Of a stretch of 64,000 nt of DNA, positions 36,591 to 47,892 are shown in pieces. Every line of letters begins with the position of its first letter. The first letter of the stretch is position 1. Under the pieces are notes generated by a model. That model saw only the letters and a program-made list of their open reading frames with translations, had not been told where the DNA came from and made no database searches. Location: positions 41,656,492 to 41,720,491 of the forward strand of contig NC_052136.2 of assembly GCF_016086655.4 (NCBI RefSeq), read 5' to 3'. The position numbers and the translations under genes are program-made. Source of the stretch: Lepeophtheirus salmonis. Lineage: Eukaryota; Arthropoda; Copepoda; Siphonostomatoida; Caligidae.

Positions 36591-37360
36591 GTGTCGGTAC
36601 ATGTTGTACTGCAGTTTGGTACGGTACGTTTTTTCCCCCATTACAGTACGTATACACATGATCAAATATTAAATATATTGGATATTATAAAATTTTGGTT
36701 ATTTTCTTATCATTGTTTGATTGTTTTCTAAATTATATCTAACATACATATATAAATAAACTTGAGCAATTACGTTGGTTATTATTTTTTTACACAATTG
36801 AGCAAATATTTTGTGTCATAAATATCATTGCGCGTTAAATATTGATATGATCCTTACAAATCTGAGTAAAAAAAAAAAAAATATTATCCGAAAGAAATTA
36901 AAAAAAGGGATAACGACGTACAAAATGAAAAGATTAATCCCAGTTGATGAAAACTCAGTTGGATGGTGGAAGGATAATTTAAGCAAATTTCCCAATATTT
37001 CCAAGTTAGCTTCACGGTACCTCGCAACTACAGGTACATTTGTATCAAGCAAAATAATTTTTTCGACAGCTGGTGATATTGTGACTCCTAATCGGTCTTG
37101 TTATTAACAGAAAATGTAGACAAGATCATCTTTCTGTAGAAAGATTTATAAATTCATAATAATAGTATTACATAACCCTCGTATATTTTATGGAAGTTCG
37201 TATATTTATGAATAATTTATTTGTGCAGAAATTAAATTATTAAAGAATAAAATTTTGAAAAAACTACATTAATTCAATAATTAAAAAAATTGACTTTTAT
37301 ACCGTACCGAACCAACGTAACGTGAAGGGGGTACCGTGGTTCTTACCGAACTGTGGGCTT
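36591..37360 (+). mobile_element. hAT-superfamily transposon remnant
   Basis: A hAT transposase C-terminus lies between two GC-richer patches rich in GGTACGGTAC/GTACCGTACC (36605-36645 and 37299-37345). The patches are in opposite orientation: CAGTTTGGTACGGTACG against the reverse complement GTTGGTTCGGTACGG. These probably belong to the sub-terminal inverted repeats. Exact ends and an 8-bp duplication could not be fixed, so the borders are approximate. Confidence 0.7.
36811..37150 (+). pseudogene. hAT transposase C-terminal dimerisation domain
   Basis: The open segment to 37107 ends with LIPVDENSVGWWKDN, LSKFPNISKLASRYLATTGT and FSTAGDIVTPNRSCY. This is the hAT C-terminal dimerisation domain seen in BED-type hAT transposases: WW, the PxLxxLAxxYL core, and the xxFSTAG..V...R block. 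The usual SERVFSTAG is SKIIFSTAG. After a frameshift at about 37105 the expected LTENVDKIIFL tail is still readable and then reaches a stop. The N-terminal BED finger and the RNase H-like catalytic core are missing, so only a fragment remains. Confidence 0.88.
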
Positions 37361-37882
37361 AGAATACTTTTCCTTAAGTAGACGATATCTTTGATAACTA
37401 AATAGATGCAAAGATTGTTCAATGGGGAGGCTTTTGCGACCGATTCGGAAAGCGTCCTTATAATTTAGGATGTTAAAATTTTGTGACCGATACATTTCTA
37501 ATAAGTATATTCAAATAACTGACAAAAATCGTTAAGAGTGCAAAAAAGAGTTAACGAATTCACATTTTGCAAATCAGAATAAATGTACTGTGTACTCGTT
37601 TGTATGTAATTACCTCAATTTTTATTTTCTCATTCCGTCGAATTATTATCATTACAGGTACGTAAGTAGGTATGTAGTTGGTAGACGTCAAAATCTAAGG
37701 TCTCTCATTATCTCATCGGCCTCATTTGTATATGTATGTAGGTAGATAGGCATCATTGAAACTCCTTTGAATAGGTGAAGACCTGCATGCAAGCTAAAGA
37801 TTAGGTATAATATAAATAATATGTAACTGACTCTAATTGGGAAATACGCGTATAATTGGCAACTGATTTCATCTTATTAGAG
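37361..37882. other. AT-rich non-coding sequence
   Basis: No gene or element recognised apart from short GTAGGTAG/TATGTAGGTAG-type simple repeats near 37663-37750. Confidence 0.55.
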
Positions 37883-38369
37883 CAGGGCTTCTCAACAGTC
37901 TACAATTTGTGTCAAATTATATTGTGCTATTGTATTTTCACATTAATTTTACTAACGAGAGTTTATTGGTCATGTGGTCACGAAGCTCATCTTGAAAAGG
38001 TCCAAAGGAGAAACATCTTAAAGAAATAGCATTTTCCATTTCTGATTCAATTTCCAACTAATTATTACGAGCCACTTTACTCTTACCAGCAATTCTCACC
38101 CTCAATTATGTCAAAAAAGCTATAGTGTACCATATACGTACACATATAATTATAGTGGATTATATTATATTATAGTCATCACATCGATACTAAATATGTT
38201 AAAAATAATTGAGCAATTTATTCTCTCCTTTAACGAGGATGAGCCTACTTTATAATAAAGGATAGTGGTTGGTATTTGACATTTCCAAAGATATTTTATT
38301 CAATTATTTTTGTTTCATTGTTCAAATGTATCTACGGCTCGGATTTGGTTCACCTGTTGCGAACCACTA
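37883..38369. mobile_element. hAT-type non-autonomous element with 8-bp target duplication
   Basis: The left end CAGGGCTTCTCAACAG and the reverse complement of the right end, TAGTGGTTCGCAACAG, match at 12 of 16 positions. Both have the CAG..TTCNCAAC style of hAT termini. The flanks are TATTAGAG (37875-37882) and TATTAGAT (38370-38377), a 7/8 match, which is the expected 8-bp hAT duplication. The element is 487 bp and encodes no transposase, so it would have needed one from a relative. Confidence 0.85.
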
Positions 38370-38377
38370 TATTAGAT

Positions 38378-39291
38378 TGTTGTACCCTTTATAATAATTG
38401 CTTATGTATGAACATCGGTAATTAAAAGAAATTCACTCACTCAGGTAACAAAAAATAATTGTTCAATAAAAATATTTATATATTTGCGTAGATGAAAGGC
38501 GAATCATAAATAATTTAACTTTTTTTTTTGTTTTAAAAAACGGAAAGAAACATGCTGAAATTATTGGTTGTTTAGTTGGATGCTTGGTTGGTATGTTACA
38601 TCTCCTCATTAGTGACTATCCATATTTAGAATGTAAAAATTATGATAGGGAATTTACTCATGTACTCATATATATATATATCCCATATAATTACTAGATA
38701 TTAACCTCAGGTTTGTGACTTTCAAATATTATTATTTTACATATATATTTTTTTAAACCAAAAAAACGTTAAGTCATTAAAGCTTATTCATCAACCACTA
38801 CGTAAAACTGGGAATCCACATTCATTTGGAAATGTTTCCCTTGTGTATTTAGTCAATGTCCCAACTTATATTTATTTATTTACTATATTATATATGAACG
38901 AAAGTACATAACGAATCCGATTAAAGCAGTTGCTGTTAAGTAAGATTTATTGCTATTCTATTTCTCTCTCACACACAAAATGAATGAATGGGTCAGATTA
39001 GGCAATGGTATTTAGAATGTATATATTTAGCTCTAAATCATGATCCAATCGTAATTAGTTATAATATATGTGTCCCCTTTTATTGTAAGTATTCTTCGCC
39101 GCCAAAATCATAGACAACTAATGTAATCATGAATATATATGGAATATCTTTTATACGCAATCCCCTTTGAGGTATCTCACAACCCTGCATTGAAAAGTAA
39201 ACTTTGAAAATTTGAAAATCAGTTGGTAGTTAACTCATTCTTCTTTTTAGCAGAGTAATTCGTGAACACAATTCAGAAAGTCACAACTTTC
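38378..39291. other. AT-rich non-coding sequence
   Basis: Nothing recognised beyond short AT microsatellites near 38670. A loose 5'-half copy of the 'CAACC..GTTGGTAGTTAA' repeat may start at 39175-39250. Confidence 0.5.
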
Positions 39292-39490
39292 ATGTATTTT
39301 TGTCAGCTGTCAGTTTTCTACTATTCCTGCCCCTAATTAGTGATTGAATTATTGACTAGTTAAACTCAAATTAGTTCTTATTAAGCTTAGAAAATAAAGA
39401 ATAATCCATCAACTGGGAAGAATTAGCCAATTAACATATAATTTCGGGTCTTTTCTATCTCTTTTTGGAAAAAAGGTTAGGAGATGCAAT
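39292..39490 (-). repeat. Dispersed 'CAACCTTT..' repeat, near-complete minus-strand copy
   Basis: The reverse complement reads CTCCTAACCTTTTTTCC, AAAAAGAGATAGAAAAG, ..CCCAGTTGATGG.., then CTAATTAGG..AATAGTAGAAAA and CTGACAGCTGACAAAAA. The order and spacing equal those at 35586-35728. The AGTAGAAATATCGAC core is diverged here. Confidence 0.6.
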
Positions 39491-42400
39491 GAAGATTGAT
39501 ATGAGAGGTATAATATTCAATACTTAAACGAATAGTAAATGTTTTCATTAAGCCTCAATTAAGAAGAAGAAGAGCAAAATGTGATCGTGCATTTTGTTTG
39601 TCCAAATATGTATGTATAACAATGATGGATTATTTCCCGCAATTTTACTCAGCGAATTCAATTGGTAAACTGAAATAGATAGTTTATTGTAATTTAAGTA
39701 AAAATGATACATATTAAATTTGATACTTTTTAAAATTGATTTTAAAACCTATAGATTAAGGATCGAATCAGGCTAATAATAGGAAACATTATGTACTTTT
39801 AGCCCAAAAAAACATACATAAGATATCACAGATAAATTACAAAATCGTGAGATAAATTTTTGTATTTACTACACATATGTATGTATTTAGGTGCATAATA
39901 CCTACAGGATCAGTTATTATCATGTTTATTTTAGAAAATACCAAATTATGAGGTGTAAATTTTCTATTTTTTTTTTATGCTCGAAGGTTAAAATCATAAA
40001 TTTGCAATCCCGCAAAAAATGTATTTATGTACCTATCCTATATTTATAATAACCTATCATACACAAATGCATTTAATTAATAATCACTGTATTGAGTAAA
40101 TATATTTAATTAATATTGATATTTTTAGTATGTGTACATTTAATTTAATTAGGTTCATCGATGATGATACATAATTACAGGGTTCTATATATGGGTCATT
40201 TAAATTCAGGGATATGAAATTGTAAAATTTATACTTTTGTTAAAATTTCCTTGAATTTGAATAAAATTTTATATGTCAAATAACCTATGATTGGAAAACT
40301 TAACCCTTTATATCCTACATAGATATATATAGGTGTTCGAAATTCACAGAAATAAAAATGGAAAATTTTCATTTATTTTAATTTTCAATTTGATTCGAAT
40401 AAAGTTGGGTATGTCAAATAATTTAACTTAAATACAAAATTTCAGATCTCTAACCTAATCCAACTTTGAGTTGTGATTATCCTTTGATGATGAATTTGGT
40501 CATCATCTTGTGTTTTGAATTGTTGGTCGTAAAACAATCACCTTATATATGCATATGCAACATCTTTGATGGCTGTTGAATTATACCACTGACTACATTA
40601 AACAGTTTTTTTTAATATTTTGTTAAAAGAAAGTATGGTTAACCTTGAATTTATTTTTTGACCTTAAATATAAAACACATCATACTTCTGATTTTGATCA
40701 AACAAAAAAATAGTAACCCATTGGATTTATTAATATTACGGAGCTCATAAATAATAAAACTACACAACTATCTTAATAACTAACCGATATATGCAGAATA
40801 ATATGACAATTGACGATATTATATAACCTTTATTCCTTAAAAACCATTACATGTCGAAAAAAAAATTAAATTAAGGGAACAAATTATCTTATATCACTTA
40901 TGAAGCAACATCAATCTTCAAATTATTTTGCATATATTGGTTAATAACTAAGATGGTAACTTATTTGTGAGTTTCGTAATATTAATACAACCAATGGTTT
41001 AACTAAACCATTGTGTTTGTGTAAGAACGTTGTGTCTGGGATTCACAGCTCGATACTTAAAATTATAACGATTGTGATAGTTTTTCTTTCAGTTAAACAA
41101 ATAAGAAAGAAAGAAATCTTTATGTTTTCAAATAAAACTTTTCCATTGTAACAGCAAATAAAAAAAAAAAAACTAAAGATAGGTTTGAAAGTCTTAAAAC
41201 TAATAATGTATTTTTGAGAGTAGGATCTGAAGTCATTTTTGTTTCAAGTAATAATATTAATTACATGTATTGGTCATTTTGATACAACATTCAACTTTTA
41301 AATAACTCTTAAATGATATGTTTAAATTTAAACTCATCGAAATAACAAATATTAGTGTTGTTGGCTATATGTACGAGTATGTCATTCTGGAAGTCTAATA
41401 TTTATTTTTAATACTTAAAAACAGAGAAATTTAAACTGTTCAAATGAATTTCTCAGGTCCATTTTATTGGAGAACACCATTATTCATAACAAAATAATGG
41501 AGTTTGTAAGCTTAATTCTCTATGATAATTATTTGATTCACGACAACTTGGTCATCGACCTAATGAAATAATTTTAATAGATCAAAATTAAATGATAGTA
41601 TCAATTATTAGCTGGTAATTAAAATCACTAATGTTGTGACTCTTGAAAAATGTAGCTTGTAAATTCTGCTGATACAACATATAATATGTACATAAATAGC
41701 AACTTGTAAGCAATATATATATATATTTAATTAAACCCCAATTTCTGGTCAGAAAAGTAGGCCAAATCTACCCATTCAATTCCTAGAATAAATTACTTGT
41801 GAGCATTTTTATAAGATTTTTTTTATTTTTTAACCACGTATAGAAATTCATGAACATGATCATATCATTCCTCTTATTATCTTAGGAACCTACTACCTAC
41901 CTATGTAACCATTGTAATTTTCAATTTCCTTTGTTCTTATTAAATCAAGAAAAGGAAGATAAAAAAGAAATTTTATTTCAAAATCGGTGAATCCTTTTTT
42001 TTTTTTTTTTTTTTTTTTACGCGTGCTTTTCTGTAACTCGTTGTATGTAATTTATATGATATTATGTACATATTTTGATCTGTACCTCTTCCGTCTCATC
42101 AGTTATGCATTAAAAATCTCTCCAAGGTGTCCTTGATATGATATAAAATCATTTTTCCTTATAACATCATACTTTTTTATATATATACTCTTGACATGTA
42201 TGAATATATGTATATACATACCTACTCCTTGATATAAATAACAATAAGTAAGCAAAAAACAAAACAAAATTTGGATTTATATCTAATTAAAAGTTGAAAA
42301 ATGTTGAATTTAACAGAATTTTTTTGTTTTCCTTTAATTATGCGGGCTTAGATGGTGCTGATTTCATCTCTCTTCCTTGAGGTTATATATAATAGGTATA

Positions 42401-42617
42401 CATATAAGGAATGAGACTGCAAAAAAACACACTTTTTTTAGTTCAACATTGTTTTGTTCTTTTGAAGTATTTTTTTTATTATTGTTATTCACAGAAATGC
42501 ATCTATTTTGGCGGGAAAAAATTTAGGATACATATATTTTTATTATTTTAAGGTTACTAGAACCAAATATATATATATATGCATATGAGAGAATCAAACA
42601 TAAAAAAGACTTGATAT
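39491..42617. other. AT-rich non-coding sequence
   Basis: About 3 kb with no gene or transposon signal that I can support. It is dominated by A/T words, with TGTATGTA-type motifs and a poly-T tract at 41995-42018. Confidence 0.55.
41995..42018. repeat. Poly-T tract (24 T)
   Basis: An uninterrupted run of 24 T followed by ACGCGTG. No retroposon body was recognised on the minus strand next to it. Confidence 0.9.
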
Positions 42618-42750
42618 AGTGTTTTCATGTGACACAGGCATTGTTGATGTGGCCCATATTGGAGGCCTAAACAATCAAATTTTATAAGAATAAAAACAAT
42701 TTTTTACTAATATTAAGGAAAACTGCTGCTGTGTATAATTGGATGTCAAA
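42618..42750 (+). repeat. Dispersed repeat beginning TTTTCATGTGAC, copy 2
   Basis: Aligns with 33246-33375 from TTTTCATGTGAC onward, including GCATTGTT and the AATAAAAAC block. Downstream, one frame at 42720-42770 reads LLLCIIGCQNGTW. The cysteine spacing faintly recalls the start of a THAP-type zinc finger, as found in P-element-like transposases. This is suggestive only. Confidence 0.55.
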
Positions 42751-42865
42751 ATGGAACTTGGAATTTTTCTGTCTATTCAAATTATATCACTCTTATTATA
42801 TATGAGACTCAAAAATTTGTTATTAATTGTGTTGCAATCTTATTTACATACATAGCTGAGTAGAC

Positions 42866-43383
42866 CAGTTTCTCAAAGTGGTTGCCGTGGCACACTCTAT
42901 TACCCCCTGACTGTGCCGCCGAAATATAAGTATTTTAACATCCAATTATTGAGAAATAAATAAATCTGATATTTCATACATAAATACATTCGTTTTACAT
43001 ATTTTTAAATGACCGTAAAACCTGTCTCAAGTACCTGTATTATAATAATAGTCTAATGGGTTCAGCGTTTATCATTTAACTACGAAAATACATTTGATTT
43101 CTCAAAAAGCAACAAACAAGCGACATCATCATGGATCGTTTTAAAAAAAGCAAATCCCCACAAGAATTGGACATGATTGAAGGTGAAATGGAGCCTCAGT
43201 GCACTTTATGCGATCACATGTGAGAGTCTGCTAGCTCTGACTTTAAAAGAGGATATATAGCCCCCATTACCTCAAATTTGCATTCATAAGTACTGAGGAT
43301 GCAGCATACCTCTCTAATATTTTACAATGGATTTTAAGCACTCTTGAAAGGTGCCCTAACTGTAAAAAGTTTGAGAAACGCTG
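42866..43383 (+). mobile_element. hAT-type deletion derivative
   Basis: The left end is CAGTTTCTCAAAGTGGTTGCC, and the reverse complement of the right end is CAGCGTTTCTCAAACTTTTTAC. Both share CAG..TTTCTCAAA and then G(T)GGCAC/GGGCACC, the classic style of hAT termini. The putative 8-bp flanks GAGTAGAC and ATGCAGGC agree at only five positions, so a duplication is uncertain. The 518-bp interior keeps a short transposase N-terminus and has lost the rest. Confidence 0.75.
43131..43223 (+). pseudogene. N-terminus of a hAT (BED-type) transposase
   Basis: A 30-codon frame begins MDRFKKSKSPQE and ends EPQCTLCDHM before a TGA. The MDRF-K start and the PQCxxC pair are how many BED/hAT transposases of the ZBED5-like group begin. 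In those proteins the cysteine pair is the first half of a zinc finger. Nothing downstream continues the protein, so this is a relic inside a deletion derivative. Confidence 0.6.
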
Positions 43384-45280
43384 ATGCAGGCAATAATGTA
43401 GCCCCCTTTTTTTTTTTTTTTACAAGGATCATATATTCTTTTCAATTTTCCTACGTTTCTTGTCCCTTATCGATCCAAAATAAAATAAATCGTAAAAATC
43501 CAGCCTGTTTATAGCGATTTCCAGTACCTAGATATTTAATTTCATACAAATATCACTGTTTTTCTTTGAAAATGAGTTGTATACAATTCAGAGGAGAATT
43601 CCTTTTTAAAGCATTTTGCAAAAAAAATGGGAAATTTAAGCATTTCATTAAATATCGACTCTAGGCCCAAAGACGGATTAATTTGGTTTATGATGCAATT
43701 GGTGACGTCAGTCAAAACTCTCTACTCTGGACTCCAATAAACAAGGTTGTTAATTACAGTGATATTCCAATTTGTAAATAAGAATCGCAAAATACATTTA
43801 TTAAGTCAAATTTAATAACAAATTGAACACTACGTATTGTGTCAAATTTGTAAGTAAGGGATTTAGAATAAAGTATAGATACACACTTATTTGTTATACG
43901 TCTAGGAGGGGTGTGTTTTTTTTTTGTTGAAATTTTATCTAAGAAAGCTGAATTTTGTTTTCAATATTCCTACTATTTTTTTTTGTTTTTTTTGAAGTAA
44001 TATCTATTTTCTCCTTTTCGTTGATGTTTGTTCCTCATTCAAGATTTCTTCTGGAAGATGATATCCTGTATTTAACTATACTTGTATGATGAACATGTCC
44101 ATGGATAGACTATAGGTAAGCACTAAGCATCAAGACTTTACATTAAAAGAGGACGATTATGTAAATGTACATATTATCAATTAACGACTTCTTTATCATT
44201 ACTTTAACGAATTTTCTTATGAATTTATAAATAATTGTAGTCTAACATATTATTATTATCATACAGAGGGATTCATTAGGAATCATTAGGAGAATGATTC
44301 CTACTTATCTGGTAGGACTTCGTCAACAAAAACAGGAGGTATAGGAAGGGGGAGGAAAAACCATAATAAAAAGTTAATGAGCTTTAAGCAAGCACATACG
44401 CCTAACAAAAAACAATGTGAGGCCTGGTTTAGCGGTTGGCTAAATTAGAAATTATATATTTGTTTTTTCCTATTTTATTCTTCTGTTTTCTAAGAGGTAA
44501 AAACAACTATTGAATATATATTAATGGTTTTGGCATATACCATAAATGAGAAAATTCACTCCAGGCAGTTGAAACTTATACAGTACTACCTAAGATTGTG
44601 AAGGTATTTCGTATGTTAATAACTTGATTGTCCATCTTCAATTTTCATGATAACTAATTGAAAGGTGTCTCAAATAATCCATTCCGATACCCAAAGACGA
44701 GAAGACCGATTATGCGAGATTAAACCTATTGGCTTATTGTAACTTAAAAAGTGGATTTGATTTTGCATGAAATATTATATAATTTATGCTTTAAATTATC
44801 ATTTAAATGATATCCCATTTATCCCATATGGATGTTCCAAGTAACATGGGCATCTAGTGTCTTTTCCCATCTTGCATGATGTCGTGAGTAATTGATAATT
44901 AGTTTCCTATCAATAATAGGCACTTTCCAAATAATAAAAGTCTAGGAAATTGATATGAAAGCTTCTTGTGAATACGTATAATTGTAGATAAATTTATGCT
45001 TAAGATATGATCTCAAAATTAGTTTCTATAAATATGTGCCCTTTTCCTAAACGGAAATTTGAGGAATTACTGTATTCTTTTAACTCTTAGTATAACCTAA
45101 CTAATATTATCTTAAAATGTCGGTTTGGGGGATATCTATAGATTTTTCAAATAGATGGGAAGTTTACGTACTAAATTCACTCCAAAAGTCTAACAACCAA
45201 ATCTCGTTAGAATAGAACACTGATGCAAGAACCATTTATTTTTGTGCACATCGAAATAGTGGAATATTTGTGAACAACAA
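43384..45280. other. AT-rich non-coding sequence
   Basis: No gene recognised. A TGACGTCA palindrome lies at 43703-43710. Poly-T tracts occur near 43410-43420 and 43918. Confidence 0.55.
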
Positions 45281-45282
45281 TA

Positions 45283-45759
45283 CAGTAATCTCTCATATTA
45301 CGAAGTATTTGTATAGCAAGTGACTCGAATGATGTCTTCAGTGAATATAAGGTAGTTTTCTTTGTTTACTCGATTTTCCAAATATCCACATTAAACCAAC
45401 CTAAAATTCTGACACTGATTTTGCAAGGACAATTCAGTTTCTTGTCCCTAGACTTTTTATCTTCGAATTAAGAAGATTTTTTAAATTTTTTATATTGAAA
45501 TCACTTTTGATAAAATATCAAGACAAAACATTGCAGCTCACAAAATTCCCCGGGGCCAATTATGTCGTAAAAAGAGATGCTTTGCTTATATTCTAGAAGA
45601 GTTTAAAAATAATTGAGGCATTATAACAAAATGTTTATCAGGGGAGCTGATGTTCCCAGGAAATTTTGTCTAGTGGGATATTGTCTTTTTAATCTCCTCA
45701 ACACCTACAAGCACTTTTTTCTTCATTTCAATGTTACTCGTAATCCCAAGACATGACTG
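45283..45759. mobile_element. Pogo/Tigger-like non-autonomous element
   Basis: The left end, after TA at 45281-45282, is CAGTAATCTCTCATATTACGA. The reverse complement of the right end is CAGTCATGTCTTGGGATTACGA, followed by TA at 45760-45761. The shared CAGT.AT.TCT...ATTACGA resembles the CAGT..ACCTC.TTTACGAA ends of pogo/Tigger elements. TA duplications are present on both sides. No transposase was recognised in the 477-bp interior. Confidence 0.6.
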
Positions 45760-45761
45760 TA

Positions 45762-47003
45762 CCCTAATTCATGTTGCTCAAAAATAACATTTAAAGAAAT
45801 AAAATAAAATTATATAGACCCCAAAAGTATGAACACAACAAAGAAGTACCGAAAATGAGATTGCAGGTTTGGAATAAAAGATGTCTTTTGGTCGAATGGC
45901 TTTATTAGGAAAAAGAAGGAGACAACTTGAGCGTATACCATCATCGTATAGCTATGTTCCTTACATAGGTAGATGATATACCAGAAATAAGATGAAACAA
46001 ATATGTTCATATAGAAATAATTTAAATGTTTTTTGGGAATCTCTTTTTATCTTTTTTATTTATATATATTAATTTATCGATATGAAATCGTAGTAATAAT
46101 GATTTAAATTGTACCTATTAATTTTTTTATAAAAAATAATTGTTCAAAAATAATGCAAAAAGCACAAAGAAAAAAGAAAAATGACTCTGTAGGAGTCTGG
46201 AAAACCTACACACATTATTGAGAATGTCAATAAATCAACACACGGTTTATATATATTTGAAAAATCCAATTTTAACAATTTTTCATATATATATTGCTTA
46301 TTTATTTCATCTCTACGTGTCTATGACGGGGTAAAGACATTTAAAAAGTAATATATTATATGAATATGATGCGTCAGCACAAAAACGATTTTGAAAAATA
46401 AAATCAATGGAAATGTAAAAGAAACGACTCACACTTTATAAACACATTATTTTGGTCAATTATGTATATTTTTGTTAACAATTATAATTAAAAATAATTT
46501 AATATAACAAAGTTTAAACTATTATTTGTGTCTAAGTTTTAGATATCATTTTATTATTGGTTTTGCCTCAATAAATAAAAATGCCCATTCAAGTAAAAAA
46601 AAACGTGCTATTGTGGTGTGCAGTTTGATTTTTGTTATTAAATTTTATTTTTTTAGGTGGATTTTTCCCCCCTGAAAATATTGCTAGATATTTTTTTGAG
46701 ACATCAGTTTATTTTTTTGGTAGTATATACTTTCTTTTAGACAGTGTGCCCGTATAAAGATTTTCTAGCATCTATAAGGATCACACAGTCTGCCCAAATG
46801 CAAAACACTGTACCAAGACACGCCTTAATTTAATATTATTACACCTTAAGAGAAAATGGTTTAAGAAAATCCAGTTTATATCCTTCATATTATATATAAA
46901 ATTTTAATAGTCTATGGTATGCTCTTTAAAATAGGTAAAATTGGTCATATAAATTTTTAATAAGGCAATAAATTTTGGGATCTCTAAATGCAAGGGCTTA
47001 GAG
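45762..47003. other. AT-rich non-coding sequence
   Basis: No supportable gene. The minus-strand frame 45810-46010 has no motif and ends in low-complexity AT sequence. Confidence 0.55.
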
Positions 47004-47172
47004 CATCGGCTCCTAACCGCATCTAAAATAACCAATTTCAGAATCTCAATATCCGACAGATTGTATTTTTTAACCCAGAAATATAATAACTATTTTTATA
47101 AAAGACAATTTTTCTATAAAGGTACTTTCTATTTTAAATAAACAATTATAAATACCCTGACCCGAGAATATA

Positions 47173-47861
47173 CAGGATGGAAATTTTAAATCTGGAAAAA
47201 ATTTAGACCTCAATATGATGATAACCCTGAGATCTATGTTGATGAAAGTCTCCTCATCAGATTCAACTGATAAAACTATTTAAAAAAATTCAAAAGCCTT
47301 GAGATGTCTTCCGAATACGAACGCCATGCAGCCATTATTGTATGCCTTTGTGCCAGGTGCACCTCTAGGATGTAAATAACTCCATAAATAATGGTGATAT
47401 AGAGCTTAAATTGATGTTCATAGATATGGTGTCATCCTATAGTTTTAAATTGGTATAGTTAGTCTAAATCGGGTATTTGAAACTTGACATATTCCGGCAG
47501 AAACCAACATTTTTAATACCTCTATACTTTGGGTTTATGCAATGTGTTCTCTTATCTCGTCAGATCTGAACCCCTTGCACTACTAGGTATGTGTTCAGTG
47601 TCCAATAAACGTGCCCATAAAACTGTTGACTCATTGCAGGCTTCTATTCTCAAGGCAGTGGCCAACATGAACATTGTGCTAGGTTCAGGGCCTTGTTGAA
47701 GGCTGTGGTTGAAGCTGAAGGTAGTTGATTTGACTGATTGACTTCACTATGGACCCCTACATTTAAGAGCAAAAGAATTGTGAATTGTTGAATTATTTTT
47801 TTGGAAATAAATTGCAATACACATTATCCTTTAATTTTCTTGATTTAAAATCCACAGCCTG
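47173..47861 (+). mobile_element. Tc1/mariner-superfamily deletion derivative with both ends
   Basis: After TA (47171-47172) the left end reads CAGGATGGAAATTTTAAATC. The reverse complement of the right end reads CAGGCTGTGGATTTTAAATC, followed by TA (47862-47863). The ends therefore match over about 30 bp with intact TA duplications. The 689-bp interior carries only a transposase N-terminus and C-terminus in plus orientation. Confidence 0.88.
47304..47728 (+). pseudogene. Tc1/mariner-like transposase with internal deletion
   Basis: The N-part is MSSEYERHAAIIVCLCARCTSRM (47304 on), the start of the DNA-binding domain in a DDxD group of Tc1/mariner transposases. The central catalytic region is missing. 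The C-part resumes with SDLNPLHY (47560-47583), where the third catalytic Asp of LNPLDY is His and a TAG follows. After a frameshift comes SNKRAHKTVDSLQASILKAVANMN (47601 on). A third frame gives CARFRALLKAVVEAEGS and a TGA at 47726-47728. The protein is unambiguous but dead. Confidence 0.85.
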
Positions 47862-47892
47862 TACAATATGATACTTTGGTTATGAACCACTG

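Larger units (their letters stand above)
47004..47892. mobile_element. hAT-like element interrupted by a Tc1-like element
   Basis: The left end CATCGGCTCCTAACC and the reverse complement of the right end, CAGTGGTTCATAACC, agree at 11 of 15 positions. The flanking octamers GCTTAGAG (46996-47003) and CCTTAGAA (47893-47900) share the inner six bases. This is what an old hAT insertion would leave. The Tc1-like element at 47173-47861 fills most of the interior, leaving about 200 bp of hAT sequence. Confidence 0.55.
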
